From positions 62,001 through 126,000 of the forward strand of contig NZ_FUYL01000011.1 in NCBI RefSeq assembly GCF_900167935.1: a stretch of 64,000 nt of DNA, read 5' to 3'. Below are positions 52,322 through 60,859 of the stretch, piece by piece (the stretch's first letter is position 1; each line of letters opens with the position of its first letter). Both the position numbers and the translations under genes were made by a program. The DNA comes from Maribacter arcticus. Its GTDB lineage: Bacteria > Bacteroidota > Bacteroidia > Flavobacteriales > Flavobacteriaceae. The notes beneath the pieces are model-generated. The model was not told where the DNA came from. It ran no database searches and saw only the letters and a program-made list of their open reading frames with translations.

Positions 52322-53158
52322 TTATTTCTTGATTTTAAAAGAACCAGAGTTGGCATCAAACGAAATCATATCTGCAGGAAATAGCGTTTCAAAGTTTTTA
52401 TGTTCGATAAGTTTACAAGGCTCTTCAAACGGATTAGTTCGTCCGTCTAAAATCAACATTTTATCACATAACTGTATAGCCAATTCTATCTCATGACTGG
52501 TAAACAGAATTGTTTTTTCGGTTTTATGTGCAATAGATTTCAAGAGTTTTAAAATCTGGACTTTATGATATAAATCTAAATGCGTGGTGGGCTCATCTAA
52601 AAGTATAATACTAGTATCTTGAACCAATGCCCTAGCAATCATAACACGTTGTAATTGTCCGTCACTCAATTCATAGCATTTCTTATCTAGAAATGGGGTT
52701 AGCTCTAAGAGTGATACACTCTTTGTAATGAATGCAATATCTTCATCAGATAACTTCCCTAACCAATTGGTGTATGGTTGTCTGCCTAAAGCTAATAACT
52801 CTTTAACTGACATGTTTTTTGACGCAATAGGTTCTGTGAGTACTACACTAACCTTTGTGGCTAAATCTAAAGTATCGATAGTGGTTAATTCTTTTCCTTC
52901 AATTTGTATGGAGCCAGAAATCTTTGTTTGAAATCCGCCTATAGTTCTTAGTAGTGTAGATTTACCAATACCATTAACACCTACTATAGCGACCAATTCC
53001 CCTTTCTTTAAATTAAAGGAAATATTTTCGGCTATGACTTTTTTGTCATATCCAATAGATAAATTACTGATATTCAGTATTATATTTGAATTTTTGTATT
53101 TGATAACTTTATCAGGTTTAATTAAAACATCATTTTCTTTTTGCGAACTAATAACCAT
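52322..53158 (-). CDS. btuD: Cobalamin-type ABC transporter, ATP-binding protein
   Basis: 278 residues, cytoplasmic. Walker A VGVNGIGKSTLLR, signature LSDGQLQRVMIARAL, Walker B SIILLDEPTTHLD and the switch His in TILFTSHEIELA. The family covers FecE, HmuV and BtuD; assignment to cobalamin rests on the riboswitch and BtuB-type receptor next to the operon. Its start overlaps the permease gene end by 37 bp. Third gene of the btuF-C-D operon on the minus strand. Confidence 0.82.
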   Translation of the reverse strand: MVISSQKENDVLIKPDKVIKYKNSNIILNISNLSIGYDKKVIAENISFNLKKGELVAIVGVNGIGKSTLLRTIGGFQTKISGSIQIEGKELTTIDTLDLATKVSVVLTEPIASKNMSVKELLALGRQPYTNWLGKLSDEDIAFITKSVSLLELTPFLDKKCYELSDGQLQRVMIARALVQDTSIILLDEPTTHLDLYHKVQILKLLKSIAHKTEKTILFTSHEIELAIQLCDKMLILDGRTNPFEEPCKLIEHKNFETLFPADMISFDANSGSFKIKK

Positions 53159-54153
53159 ATCACCACGGGTGCCCCAAAAATACTAGTTATCGCATTGATA
53201 GGAAGTACACTCATTGAGCCTGGCAGTTGAGCAATCGTATCACAAATCAGCATTAAAATAGCGCCACAACACAATACTGCTGGTATCAAAATCTTATGGT
53301 CTGTTGTATGAAATAGTTGTCGAGTTAAGTGCGGCACCGCTAAGCCTATAAAAGCTATGGGGCCTGCAAAAGCAGTAATACATCCTGCTAAAAGTCCAGT
53401 TGCTATGATAATAATATACCGTGATTTTTTTAAATGGATTCCTAAGCTCTTTGCGTAATTCTCACCCAGTAAAAAAGCATTAAGCGATTTAATAGAGCGT
53501 ATACTTAATAGTATGCCAATACATGTACAAAGGCACAGAATTGACAATTGCATCCAGGTAAGATTACCTAAACTACCAAATTCCCAAAAGATAAATTGTT
53601 GCAATTTTTCGGCTTTGGTAAAATAGGAGAGTACACTTACAATAGCGCCCGTTATACTACCGAACATTAAACCAATAATAAGTAATGCCATGGTATCTTT
53701 TATTTTGACGGCGACTGTTAGAACTACTAAAAGCACAAGAAAACTACCCATACTTGAAGCGATAGCCAAAGCAATATCGTTAAAGGCTGAAAACGTTATA
53801 AACCCTGAAAATAGGGAAGAGCCCATAATTAATAAAGCAGCGCCTAAACTTGCCCCAGAACTTATACCCAATACATAAGGGCCTGCAAGCGGATTTCTGA
53901 ACAAAGTTTGCATCAATAGACCACTTAAGGCTAAGCCACTGCCAACCAAAATAGCGGTTAAGGCTTTCGGTATACGATAATTCCATATGATATAGGAATT
54001 TGATGATTCACCAATATCAGAACTGAAAATAACTTTTATAGTGTCAATAACCGATATGCTCACAGAGCCAAGACTGATATTTAAACTTAGGCAAACAAGC
54101 AGCACTAGGAGTAGAGCCAGAAAATGAATAGTGTATGTAGGTTGTTTAGACAA
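53122..54153 (-). CDS. btuC: FecCD/BtuC-type ABC transporter permease
   Basis: 343 residues with about ten membrane helices of the BtuC/FecCD fold. Typical segments: ALSGLLMQTLFRNPLAGPYV followed by LGISSGASLGA, and FVGL-type IAFIGLAVPHLTRQLF. Start is a TTG at 54153, directly after the stop of btuF with no gap; no ATG precedes the first helix. It forms the channel through which the vitamin enters. Substrate is inferred from the adjoining riboswitch. The overlap with the ATPase gene points to coupled translation. Confidence 0.85.
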   Translation of the reverse strand: MSKQPTYTIHFLALLLVLLVCLSLNISLGSVSISVIDTIKVIFSSDIGESSNSYIIWNYRIPKALTAILVGSGLALSGLLMQTLFRNPLAGPYVLGISSGASLGAALLIMGSSLFSGFITFSAFNDIALAIASSMGSFLVLLVVLTVAVKIKDTMALLIIGLMFGSITGAIVSVLSYFTKAEKLQQFIFWEFGSLGNLTWMQLSILCLCTCIGILLSIRSIKSLNAFLLGENYAKSLGIHLKKSRYIIIIATGLLAGCITAFAGPIAFIGLAVPHLTRQLFHTTDHKILIPAVLCCGAILMLICDTIAQLPGSMSVLPINAITSIFGAPVVIWLLVRKKKMMF

Positions 54154-55302
54154 TTAATTTAAAGGTTTAAAGAAGAAAGGTTTATGTTTAGGTAAAAGAC
54201 CTGGGTGTAAAATATGAATTAAATCTTTTAATACAAGATCCGGTCGTTGTGGTGCTAATTCATAATATAAATTGCCGCCAGTTTCGCCAACAGTATTGGC
54301 AAAGGTGTAAACTTTTTTGTTTTTAAATGCATTAAACTGCAGATAGTGCGCACTTGAAGATTCCATTTCTGTGTATGACTTGAATTGCGCAGGTCCGATC
54401 CAATATTCAGCATTTTTAGCAACTACTAAAACACTTTCCCAACTTAAAGAAAGACTACCGCTTTCAGGTGTTTCTTTCCATATATAATTGGCATTGGCAT
54501 CTTTTAGAAAATTAGCGGCCCAACTTTTTCCGCCGGGTAAATACCAAACATCTTTATAAAGGGCTCCGCTAAGTACGGTTGGTACGGTATGTGCAGTTTC
54601 AGCTATTTTTTTAGCATCTACATAAGACTTTTCAATTTCAGCGAAAATAGTATTTGCTTCGGTTTCTTTTTTAAAGAATGGTGCGAAAAATTTAATCCAT
54701 TCCGCTTTTCCCAGTGGCGTTTCTTCTACCCAGTCACCATTGTAAATAACAGGTATTTGAGAGCGTTGTAGAGTCTCATAAGCGCTGTTACTACCACTAA
54801 CGCCAAAACCTACCACTAAGTCTGGCTGTAAGGCTAAAACGGCTTCTGTGTTTAAGCTTTCGTTTATCCCAAGTTCTTTAATTTGTCCGGTATCGATTCG
54901 TTTTCTAGCAGCTTTAGAAGATACGTATTTGGTGTCTGAAAATCCGATAAGTTTATCTAATTCACCTAAAGCTTCAAGTGCTGGTATATGGGTAGTTGAG
55001 GTTACAACTATGTTTTCTATTGGTACGGAGATTATGGCGTCATACTCATTTTTATCCAAAGTTATGAATGCTTGTTTTTCTCTAGGGATTAAAGCATAGG
55101 TAAAAGAAGCTTCTGCATTTGGCCAAGGCGTCAGTATTTTAAGAATAGTAATGCCTGAGGCTTTTTTTTCGATTGAAAACCCCTTTGCATAAGCAATATC
55201 TACATTTTTAGGGGTAGATTCTAATGGTAGTGATTCCTTCTTTAGTTGTTTGCAACCGCATAAAAAGAGTAAGTAACTTAGAAAGAGAAGTTGTTTAAGC
55301 AT
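54154..55302 (-). CDS. btuF: Periplasmic cobalamin-binding lipoprotein (BtuF-like)
   Basis: 382 residues. A lipoprotein signal (MLKQLLFLSYLLFLCGCKQL) gives Cys 17 as the lipid-modified residue. The mature protein has the two lobes of the class III substrate-binding fold, with IVVTSTTHIPALEALGELDK, then GFSDTKYVSS and ALQPDLVVGFGVSG. It should deliver ligand from the TonB receptor to BtuCD. First gene of the operon, divergent from btuB. In many relatives the ligand is iron-siderophore or heme; cobalamin is preferred here because of the riboswitch. Confidence 0.82.
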   Translation of the reverse strand: MLKQLLFLSYLLFLCGCKQLKKESLPLESTPKNVDIAYAKGFSIEKKASGITILKILTPWPNAEASFTYALIPREKQAFITLDKNEYDAIISVPIENIVVTSTTHIPALEALGELDKLIGFSDTKYVSSKAARKRIDTGQIKELGINESLNTEAVLALQPDLVVGFGVSGSNSAYETLQRSQIPVIYNGDWVEETPLGKAEWIKFFAPFFKKETEANTIFAEIEKSYVDAKKIAETAHTVPTVLSGALYKDVWYLPGGKSWAANFLKDANANYIWKETPESGSLSLSWESVLVVAKNAEYWIGPAQFKSYTEMESSSAHYLQFNAFKNKKVYTFANTVGETGGNLYYELAPQRPDLVLKDLIHILHPGLLPKHKPFFFKPLN

Positions 55303-55323
55303 TTATATTTTACATCTATTTTT

Positions 55324-55331
55324 CAAAAGTA
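55324..55331 (-). promoter_or_regulatory. Bacteroidota -7 box for the btuF operon
   Basis: On the minus strand the bases read TACTTTTG, matching TAnnTTTG, 22 bp before the btuF ATG. It lies outside the riboswitch, which is on the other strand. Confidence 0.4.
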
Positions 55332-55387
55332 GTATTATAAAAGTTTACCTAGAAAGATTAAACAAAATGTTTATTTTCGCCGTGAAT

Positions 55388-55615
55388 TTTGGTTTTCGCT
55401 GCTTATGGTAGTGAAATTAAAAGGGAATCCGGTGTAAATCCGTAACTGTTCCCGCAACTGTAAGTTTATGTCAACTATATCTATTGGCGAATAGATTTCA
55501 ATTGGCACTTCTGTAAAGAAGATGTTATTTTCTTCATAGCCACTTTGATTTCTGAACAGGTTCAGTAACATGGGAAGGCGAAATAACATAAAACGAGTCA
55601 GGAGACCTGCCTTAT
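55388..55615 (+). ncRNA. Cobalamin riboswitch upstream of btuB
   Basis: The plus strand has the landmark blocks in order: AGGGAATCCGGTGTAAATCC (55422-55441), CTGTTCCCGCAACTGTAA (55446-55463), a B12-box-like AGCCACTTTG near 55548, GGGAAGGCGA (55572-55581) and GAGTCAGGAGACCTGCC (55595-55611). They match the conserved cobalamin aptamer. It controls the btuB gene 84 bp downstream. Together with the following hairpins it fills the 396-bp gap between btuF and btuB. Confidence 0.93.
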
Positions 55616-55637
55616 TCAAACAACAATGTTAAACTTT

Positions 55638-55697
55638 CGGGATAAAGGTTTGCGTATGGGTACAGACATACTACGCTCCCGTTTATGAATTTAAACG
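55638..55697 (+). promoter_or_regulatory. Candidate riboswitch expression platform before btuB
   Basis: Two hairpins share bases. The first joins CGGGA (55638-55642) to TCCCG (55677-55681), with inner pairs GCG/CGC and TATG/CATA. The second joins CGTTTA (55680-55685) to TAAACG (55692-55697), ending one base before the ATG. They cannot coexist, so ligand-dependent folding could open or close the initiation site. No T-run is present, so translation control is more likely than termination. Confidence 0.5.
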
Positions 55698-55698
55698 A

Positions 55699-57570
55699 AT
55701 GAAAAATTATTTTTTGTGGCCAACGGTCACAGTATTACTATGCGCAAAAGTAGGAGCGCAACAAGAACAAGACTCCATTAATACATTACAGTTAGACGAG
55801 GTTGTTGTCAGCGATTCACGGTTTCAACTAAAGCGTGAAAACTCTGGTAAGACAGTCGTTTCCATTTCTCAAAAAGAATTGGAACAAAACCAAGGTCGGT
55901 CTATTGCCGAAATTATCAATACTAAAAGCGGCATTGAAATAAACGGAACTAGAAGTTATGCTGGTCAAAACTTATCTACGTACGTTAGGGGAGGTAATAA
56001 CCGCCAAGTTTTGGTGATTATTGATGGTATTCAGGTTTCAGACCCATCTGGTACCAGCGCAGAGTATGACCTACGTCTTTTAAATACATCGCAAATAGAA
56101 AGTATTGAAATTTTAAAAGGTGCTGCGAGTACACTTTATGGAAATTCTGCAGCAACAGCGGTTATAAATATTACAACCAAACAAGCAAAGAAAGAAGGAC
56201 TTTCAATGGATGTGATTTCGAGTATGGGTACCAACCAATCTCAGGATGACCAGAATTATAATATTTCTGATTTTTCAAACACGGTGAACCTTAGTGCTAA
56301 AAATGGTAAGTTGACTTTTTTGGCTTCTGGAGGTCATCAATTCACGGACGAATTATCAGCAGCCATTGGCACTGAAGCGGATGCACTGTCACGAATAGAT
56401 GGAAATGTGAAAATTGGTTATCAATTTTCTAGACGTTTCAATATTACGGCGTCTGCATTTTATAATAAATTGAATAGCGATTATGATAACGGGTTCCCAA
56501 TTGAAGATGCCGATTTTTCATTTACCAGTGAACAATCTCGTTTTGGTTTAGCTTCAACTTATGGTTACGAAAAGGGTAGTGTGCATGTAAATGTGGCATA
56601 TAATCAAATAGATAGGTCTTTTATTTCTAGTTTTCCGGCTGCTTACGATTCTCGTTCTATTGTAGTAGATGTTTTTAACAAGTATACATTTGCAGAAAAA
56701 ATATATACTATAGTTGGTTTAAATTATATTGACAATCAGACATTGTTTTCAGAGGAGCAAAATTCGAACACAGTCGACCCATATGTGAACATGGTATATA
56801 TTGGTGATGACGGTATTAACTTAAATGCAGGAGTACGCTTAAATAATCATAGTAACTATGGTTCTAATTTTATTTATAATATTAATCCGTCTTACAGAAT
56901 TAATATAAACTCTGGGTATTTAAAATTCATGGGCTCATATGCTACCTCGTACATAGCACCAAATTTATCGCAATTATATGGTCCGTTTGGAGCCAATAAA
57001 GATTTGAATCCTGAAGAGGATACTACTTTAGAGGGCGGTTTAGAATTTAAATTGTCAGATAAGTTTACAATGAACGCGGTTTATTTTAATAGGTCTGAAG
57101 ATGATAGAATCGAATACGTAACTATTGACCCAAATACATTTGAAAGTCAATATCGTAATTCAGCAAATACAGTTCATTTTAATGGAGTGGAGGTAGGCTT
57201 TAGTTCAAAACCTGTTAAAGACTTTACATTGGATGCGAACTATACGCTTACAAGTTCTAAAAAAGGCTTGGCATTAAGAGTACCAAAAAATAAAGCTAAT
57301 GTAAGTTTAGGATACAGTATTGGAGTAAAAACCTATGTAGGACTTACGTATCAATACGTTTCTAACCGAACAGATACTGATTTTGCGACTTTTTCAGAAG
57401 TTACTTTAGGTAGTTTTAGTTTAGCTAACCTACAATTGAAACATGATTTCTCGAATAGATTTGGAGCCTTTATAGCCGTTGATAATATTTTGAATGAGGA
57501 ATATACAGAGCTAGTGGATTATACGACTAAAGGAAGGAATTTACGACTAGGATTTAAAATGAGTTTATAA
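55699..57570 (+). CDS. btuB: TonB-dependent receptor, probably for cobalamin (BtuB)
   Basis: 623 residues. Signal peptide (MKNYFLWPTVTVLLCAKVGA), TonB box region (LQLDEVVVSDSR), plug domain with TYVRGGNNRQVLVIIDGIQV and EILKGAASTLYGNSAATAVI, then a 22-strand barrel ending NLRLGFKMSL with a terminal aromatic-poor motif. It imports ligand through the outer membrane using TonB. The length matches E. coli BtuB (594 mature). A cobalamin riboswitch in its leader makes cobalamin or a related corrinoid the likely substrate. Followed by a strong terminator. Confidence 0.9.
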   Translation: MKNYFLWPTVTVLLCAKVGAQQEQDSINTLQLDEVVVSDSRFQLKRENSGKTVVSISQKELEQNQGRSIAEIINTKSGIEINGTRSYAGQNLSTYVRGGNNRQVLVIIDGIQVSDPSGTSAEYDLRLLNTSQIESIEILKGAASTLYGNSAATAVINITTKQAKKEGLSMDVISSMGTNQSQDDQNYNISDFSNTVNLSAKNGKLTFLASGGHQFTDELSAAIGTEADALSRIDGNVKIGYQFSRRFNITASAFYNKLNSDYDNGFPIEDADFSFTSEQSRFGLASTYGYEKGSVHVNVAYNQIDRSFISSFPAAYDSRSIVVDVFNKYTFAEKIYTIVGLNYIDNQTLFSEEQNSNTVDPYVNMVYIGDDGINLNAGVRLNNHSNYGSNFIYNINPSYRININSGYLKFMGSYATSYIAPNLSQLYGPFGANKDLNPEEDTTLEGGLEFKLSDKFTMNAVYFNRSEDDRIEYVTIDPNTFESQYRNSANTVHFNGVEVGFSSKPVKDFTLDANYTLTSSKKGLALRVPKNKANVSLGYSIGVKTYVGLTYQYVSNRTDTDFATFSEVTLGSFSLANLQLKHDFSNRFGAFIAVDNILNEEYTELVDYTTKGRNLRLGFKMSL

Positions 57571-57571
57571 T

Positions 57572-57602
57572 AAAAAGGACAGCTTTAAAGCTGTCCTTTT
57601 TT
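57572..57602. terminator. Bidirectional rho-independent terminator
   Basis: Perfect 12-bp stem AAAAAGGACAGC/GCTGTCCTTTTT around TTTAAA. It lies between btuB and the convergent S41 gene and can serve both. Confidence 0.92.
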
Positions 57603-57619
57603 CTATCTTTTTTGTCGAT

Positions 57620-59089
57620 TTAAAATTCTAAATTGTAAACTGTATCATCAATCATTTTATCATTGATAGGATTGCCAACTTTAGAACTTATAAAAACTTC
57701 TATCGGATTTAAAACAGTAAAATCACGTTTGCCAGTTTGTCCGGTAATGGCTTCTATAGCCCTAGCTAATAGAGGTTCGTTCTGTTCCCCTAAAATACCG
57801 AGGTTGCCATAATCTTCTTTCAAAAAAATATCTGGCTGTAAACCGCTTATAAAGTCTGAAAACCCTTCTGCATTCTCATTTCTACCAATTAAAGGTTGAA
57901 TGGCCCATTGATTATTTGGGTTAATTTTATTTACTCTAGATGGTGTGTATAAGTAAGAGTTATCTCGATCATCGACCAATGTTGTTGAAAATTCATTTTT
58001 ACCTCTCGTTACATCTCCAATTTGAATAACATCAATATACGGTTCTAAGCTATTGATAAGTAATTCGCTAGCTGACGCAGAACTAGAAGATGTTAGTACG
58101 TACAATTTAGAAAAGCCTAATGAATTGATTGTTTTTCCATTAACCTTATCAGCAAAATATACTTCTAATTGGCTATCGTTAAATTGGTTTTGAAGTTTAT
58201 CATTGTATCTTTTTCTTAAAAATACCTCTGATGTATTTGTGCCATAAATCATACTTGCTAATAGACGTGTAGTATTTACCGAACCACCAGGATTATAACG
58301 CAAGTCCATTACCAAATTAGTTATACCAGCAGATTTTAAAGCTTCAACGGCGGCATAAAGTTCATCGTCATATTCATTGGTAAATTGGTTATACATGATA
58401 TAACCAATATTTTCCCCTCCAATTTCGAAAGACTTGGAAATGTAAACAGGGTTTTCGGCAAGAGCTTCCGCTTTGGTAAGTGTTACCTCTTCTTCATTGG
58501 GAACAATATTACCGGTAACAAAATCTGCCATATTTAAAGTATATGAATCGCTACCTGTAAAAAGGAGCTCCTCGTAATTCGACAATGTTAAAGTTTGCCC
58601 ATCAACACCAGTAAACAAATCTCCTCTTAGAATATCAGCAGTAGCGGCATTTGAATTTGGTATGATGTATCGAACGATACCAAATAATTCTTCACTATCC
58701 TGAAAACGAACGAGTCCGAATTCAAGACCATTACTTTTAGAGATACCTGCTAATGAATTAGTAAGTTCGCGATAATCTTCATTATAAAAACTAAAACGAT
58801 CTTCAATATATTGCAATTTATTTTCAAAAAAAGCAGCAGGGTTTTCTTCTGAATCTAAGAAAGCAGTGTACTCAGCTCTACCTTCTTTGGTATTTACAAA
58901 ACGCTCATCGCCCAAATCATCCACGTTGGCTTGCCAGAAATACCAAAAATTCATGGCTTTCCACATAAAATCTTGAACTTCTACGTCAGCAGAACCATCT
59001 GGATCAATGGTTTTGGTTAAGGTCAAATCCTCATCCTTGGAACAAGAAAAAATAACCGCTATAACAAGTAATACTAAAATCTTCTTCAT
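57620..59089 (-). CDS. S41 family peptidase lipoprotein (second of a tandem pair)
   Basis: 489 residues. Lipoprotein signal MKKILVLLVIAVIFSCSKDE. A PDZ-like segment (FGIVRYIIPNSNAATADI, RGDLFTGVDGQTL) precedes the S41 protease core with the nucleophile in SSSSASASELL (about residue 335) and the general-base Lys in VTRGKNEF (about 362); LVMDLRYNPGGSV is the core strand. It resembles tail-specific protease CtpA and should cut proteins in the cell envelope. It is a paralogue of the gene just upstream on the same strand, 27 bp away. Confidence 0.88.
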   Translation of the reverse strand: MKKILVLLVIAVIFSCSKDEDLTLTKTIDPDGSADVEVQDFMWKAMNFWYFWQANVDDLGDERFVNTKEGRAEYTAFLDSEENPAAFFENKLQYIEDRFSFYNEDYRELTNSLAGISKSNGLEFGLVRFQDSEELFGIVRYIIPNSNAATADILRGDLFTGVDGQTLTLSNYEELLFTGSDSYTLNMADFVTGNIVPNEEEVTLTKAEALAENPVYISKSFEIGGENIGYIMYNQFTNEYDDELYAAVEALKSAGITNLVMDLRYNPGGSVNTTRLLASMIYGTNTSEVFLRKRYNDKLQNQFNDSQLEVYFADKVNGKTINSLGFSKLYVLTSSSSASASELLINSLEPYIDVIQIGDVTRGKNEFSTTLVDDRDNSYLYTPSRVNKINPNNQWAIQPLIGRNENAEGFSDFISGLQPDIFLKEDYGNLGILGEQNEPLLARAIEAITGQTGKRDFTVLNPIEVFISSKVGNPINDKMIDDTVYNLEF

Positions 59090-59116
59090 AACTAGGGAAA
59101 CTAAAATCTTTGAATT

Positions 59117-60640
59117 TTATTTCTTTTGAGTAAGTGAAAATTTTGAGGTAGGTACGCTGTTGTTTAATAATAATGTAGCATTTCTAGGATCGTGTAGTTT
59201 AGAGCTCGAAATAACACGCGCAGGTATTATGACATCAAAACTTCTTTTAGCTCCTATACCCGTAATTTCTTGAATTGCTCTTGCAAGAAGAGGTTCGTTA
59301 GCATCACCAAGAACACCTAAATTGGTAATATCTTCATCAAGTTCAATATCAGGTATTAATCCGTCTGCATAATCAGAAAAGCCTGCACTATTTTCCACTC
59401 TACTAATAATAGGTTGAAGACCCCATTGTACATTAGGATTTATATTATTTACTCTGGTTTCATCATAAACATTGCCCCCTTCTGGATCATCAACAAATAA
59501 TAGGGAACCTTGGTTTTTACCAACTGTAGTTGAGCCGATATGAACAACATTTATATAAGGTTCTAAACCGACCATTACCAATTCACTTGCTGAAGCCGAA
59601 CTTGAAGTAGCTATAATATATACTTGACTTAGGTTTAATGTATTTAAAGCAGCGTTCGAATTACCATCGAAAGCACCGGTGGTGCTTACAAAATAATTAT
59701 CTGTTAAACTACTGTCGAATTCTGCTTGTAATTTTGCATTATAAATAGTTCTAAAAAGTAAATCTGAAGTACTAGTACCTTTTATTAAACTAGCTAAGAT
59801 AGTAGCAGTAGAACCTCTACCACCTAAGTTGTATCGTAGATCTAAAACCAAATCGGTTACACCTTGAGATATAAAATCGGCAAAAACGGCATTCATGGCA
59901 TCTTCTGAACCGGATACAAATTGGTTGTACATGAAATAACCAATTTTTTTATCTCCCGATGTAATAACTTCAGTGGCAAAAATAGGGTCTTCTCGCAATC
60001 CTTCTTGTTTAGTTAAAGTAACCTCCTTATTAATTGGGCTAATAGTATTGTTTACTATTTCAGCCATGTTTAAAGTATAGGTGTCATTATCACCAAACAG
60101 AAGATCTATATAATTTGTTCTATTTAAGTTTGTGCCATTTACGCCGGTAAAGACTTCGCCTCTTTTAATATCTTTATTAGATGCGTCAGAATTTTTAATA
60201 ATATATTCCACATAACCGAAAACATCATCAGTGTCACCTATTAATGATAGTCCAAATTGCAGACCATTACTTTTAGATACACCTGCAGAGTTATTTACTA
60301 AATCTGTATAATCATCACTATAAAAAGTGAATCTATCTTCAGAAAAAAGTAGTTTGTTCTCTAAAAAATCAACGGGTTCTGGGTTGGCAGTAAGAAATTC
60401 TTCGTACCCTGCTTGAGTATCAAAACGATCATCTGCCAAATCTGGCACATCACCTTGCCAAAAATAATAGAGGTTTAAAGTTTGCCAAAAAAAGTTTTGA
60501 ACTTCAATGTCAACAACAACTGGTACCTCTTCTTCAGGAACTTCAATTACTTCTTCTTCAAGTATGGGGTCATCATCATTTTTATTACAAGAAAGAACAA
60601 CGAAGCCTAAGCATAGGAGGGACAAGAAAAATTTTTTCAT
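59117..60640 (-). CDS. S41 family peptidase lipoprotein (first of a tandem pair)
   Basis: 507 residues. Lipoprotein signal MKKFFLSLLCLGFVVLSCNK, then an acidic linker (EEEVIEVPEEEVPVVV). PDZ-like segment FGYVEYIIKNSDASNKDI, then the protease core with TSSSASASELVM (Ser about 347), VGKNQG (Lys about 374) and DLVLDLRYNLGGRG. The Ser-Lys dyad is complete. The two proteins share layout and many motifs throughout, so a local gene duplication is clear. Same strand as the next gene, divergent from the ECF operon. Confidence 0.88.
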   Translation of the reverse strand: MKKFFLSLLCLGFVVLSCNKNDDDPILEEEVIEVPEEEVPVVVDIEVQNFFWQTLNLYYFWQGDVPDLADDRFDTQAGYEEFLTANPEPVDFLENKLLFSEDRFTFYSDDYTDLVNNSAGVSKSNGLQFGLSLIGDTDDVFGYVEYIIKNSDASNKDIKRGEVFTGVNGTNLNRTNYIDLLFGDNDTYTLNMAEIVNNTISPINKEVTLTKQEGLREDPIFATEVITSGDKKIGYFMYNQFVSGSEDAMNAVFADFISQGVTDLVLDLRYNLGGRGSTATILASLIKGTSTSDLLFRTIYNAKLQAEFDSSLTDNYFVSTTGAFDGNSNAALNTLNLSQVYIIATSSSASASELVMVGLEPYINVVHIGSTTVGKNQGSLLFVDDPEGGNVYDETRVNNINPNVQWGLQPIISRVENSAGFSDYADGLIPDIELDEDITNLGVLGDANEPLLARAIQEITGIGAKRSFDVIIPARVISSSKLHDPRNATLLLNNSVPTSKFSLTQKK

Positions 60641-60787
60641 AGTTTTTTTTAATTTTTATTTGTAACAATAAACGTTCCAATTTATAGAACACTCATAAGA
60701 ATGCAATAATATACGTCTTTTTAAATACGGATATATTTGCTGTAAGGATGTTAAATTTAGTAACAAGCAATCAAATTAAAAATTAAT

Positions 60788-60815
60788 TGTAACAAAAATC
60801 GTTCAACTTCGTCTT
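60788..60815 (+). promoter_or_regulatory. Probable ECF-type promoter of the second sigma operon
   Basis: TGTAAC at 60788-60793 and CGTCTT at 60810-60815 are separated by 16 bases, the classic -35/-10 arrangement of ECF promoters. The ECF sigma gene starts 45 bp further, so autoregulation is likely. A housekeeping -7 box (TATATTTG, 60732-60739) lies farther upstream. Confidence 0.55.
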
Positions 60816-60818
60816 CTT

Positions 60819-60846
60819 TTTGTAAGCCTGTTAGCAAGCTTACAAA
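60819..60846 (+). repeat. Perfect 9-bp inverted repeat in the sigma-gene leader
   Basis: TTTGTAAGC pairs with GCTTACAAA around a 10-base loop. It begins just after the ECF -10 box and would be at the 5' end of the mRNA, ending 13 bp before the start codon. Confidence 0.5.
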
Positions 60847-60859
60847 CAGCCAAACCAAA

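Noticed and set aside
54139-54160. btuF and btuC as one gene split by a nonsense mutation
   Set aside because: Binding protein and permease are separate families with separate localisation in all known systems, and each is full length here.
55371-55619. An 82-codon open frame on the minus strand across the cobalamin riboswitch
   Set aside because: It exists only because the structured RNA lacks stops in that phase. The conserved aptamer blocks on the plus strand explain the sequence, and the frame resembles no protein family.
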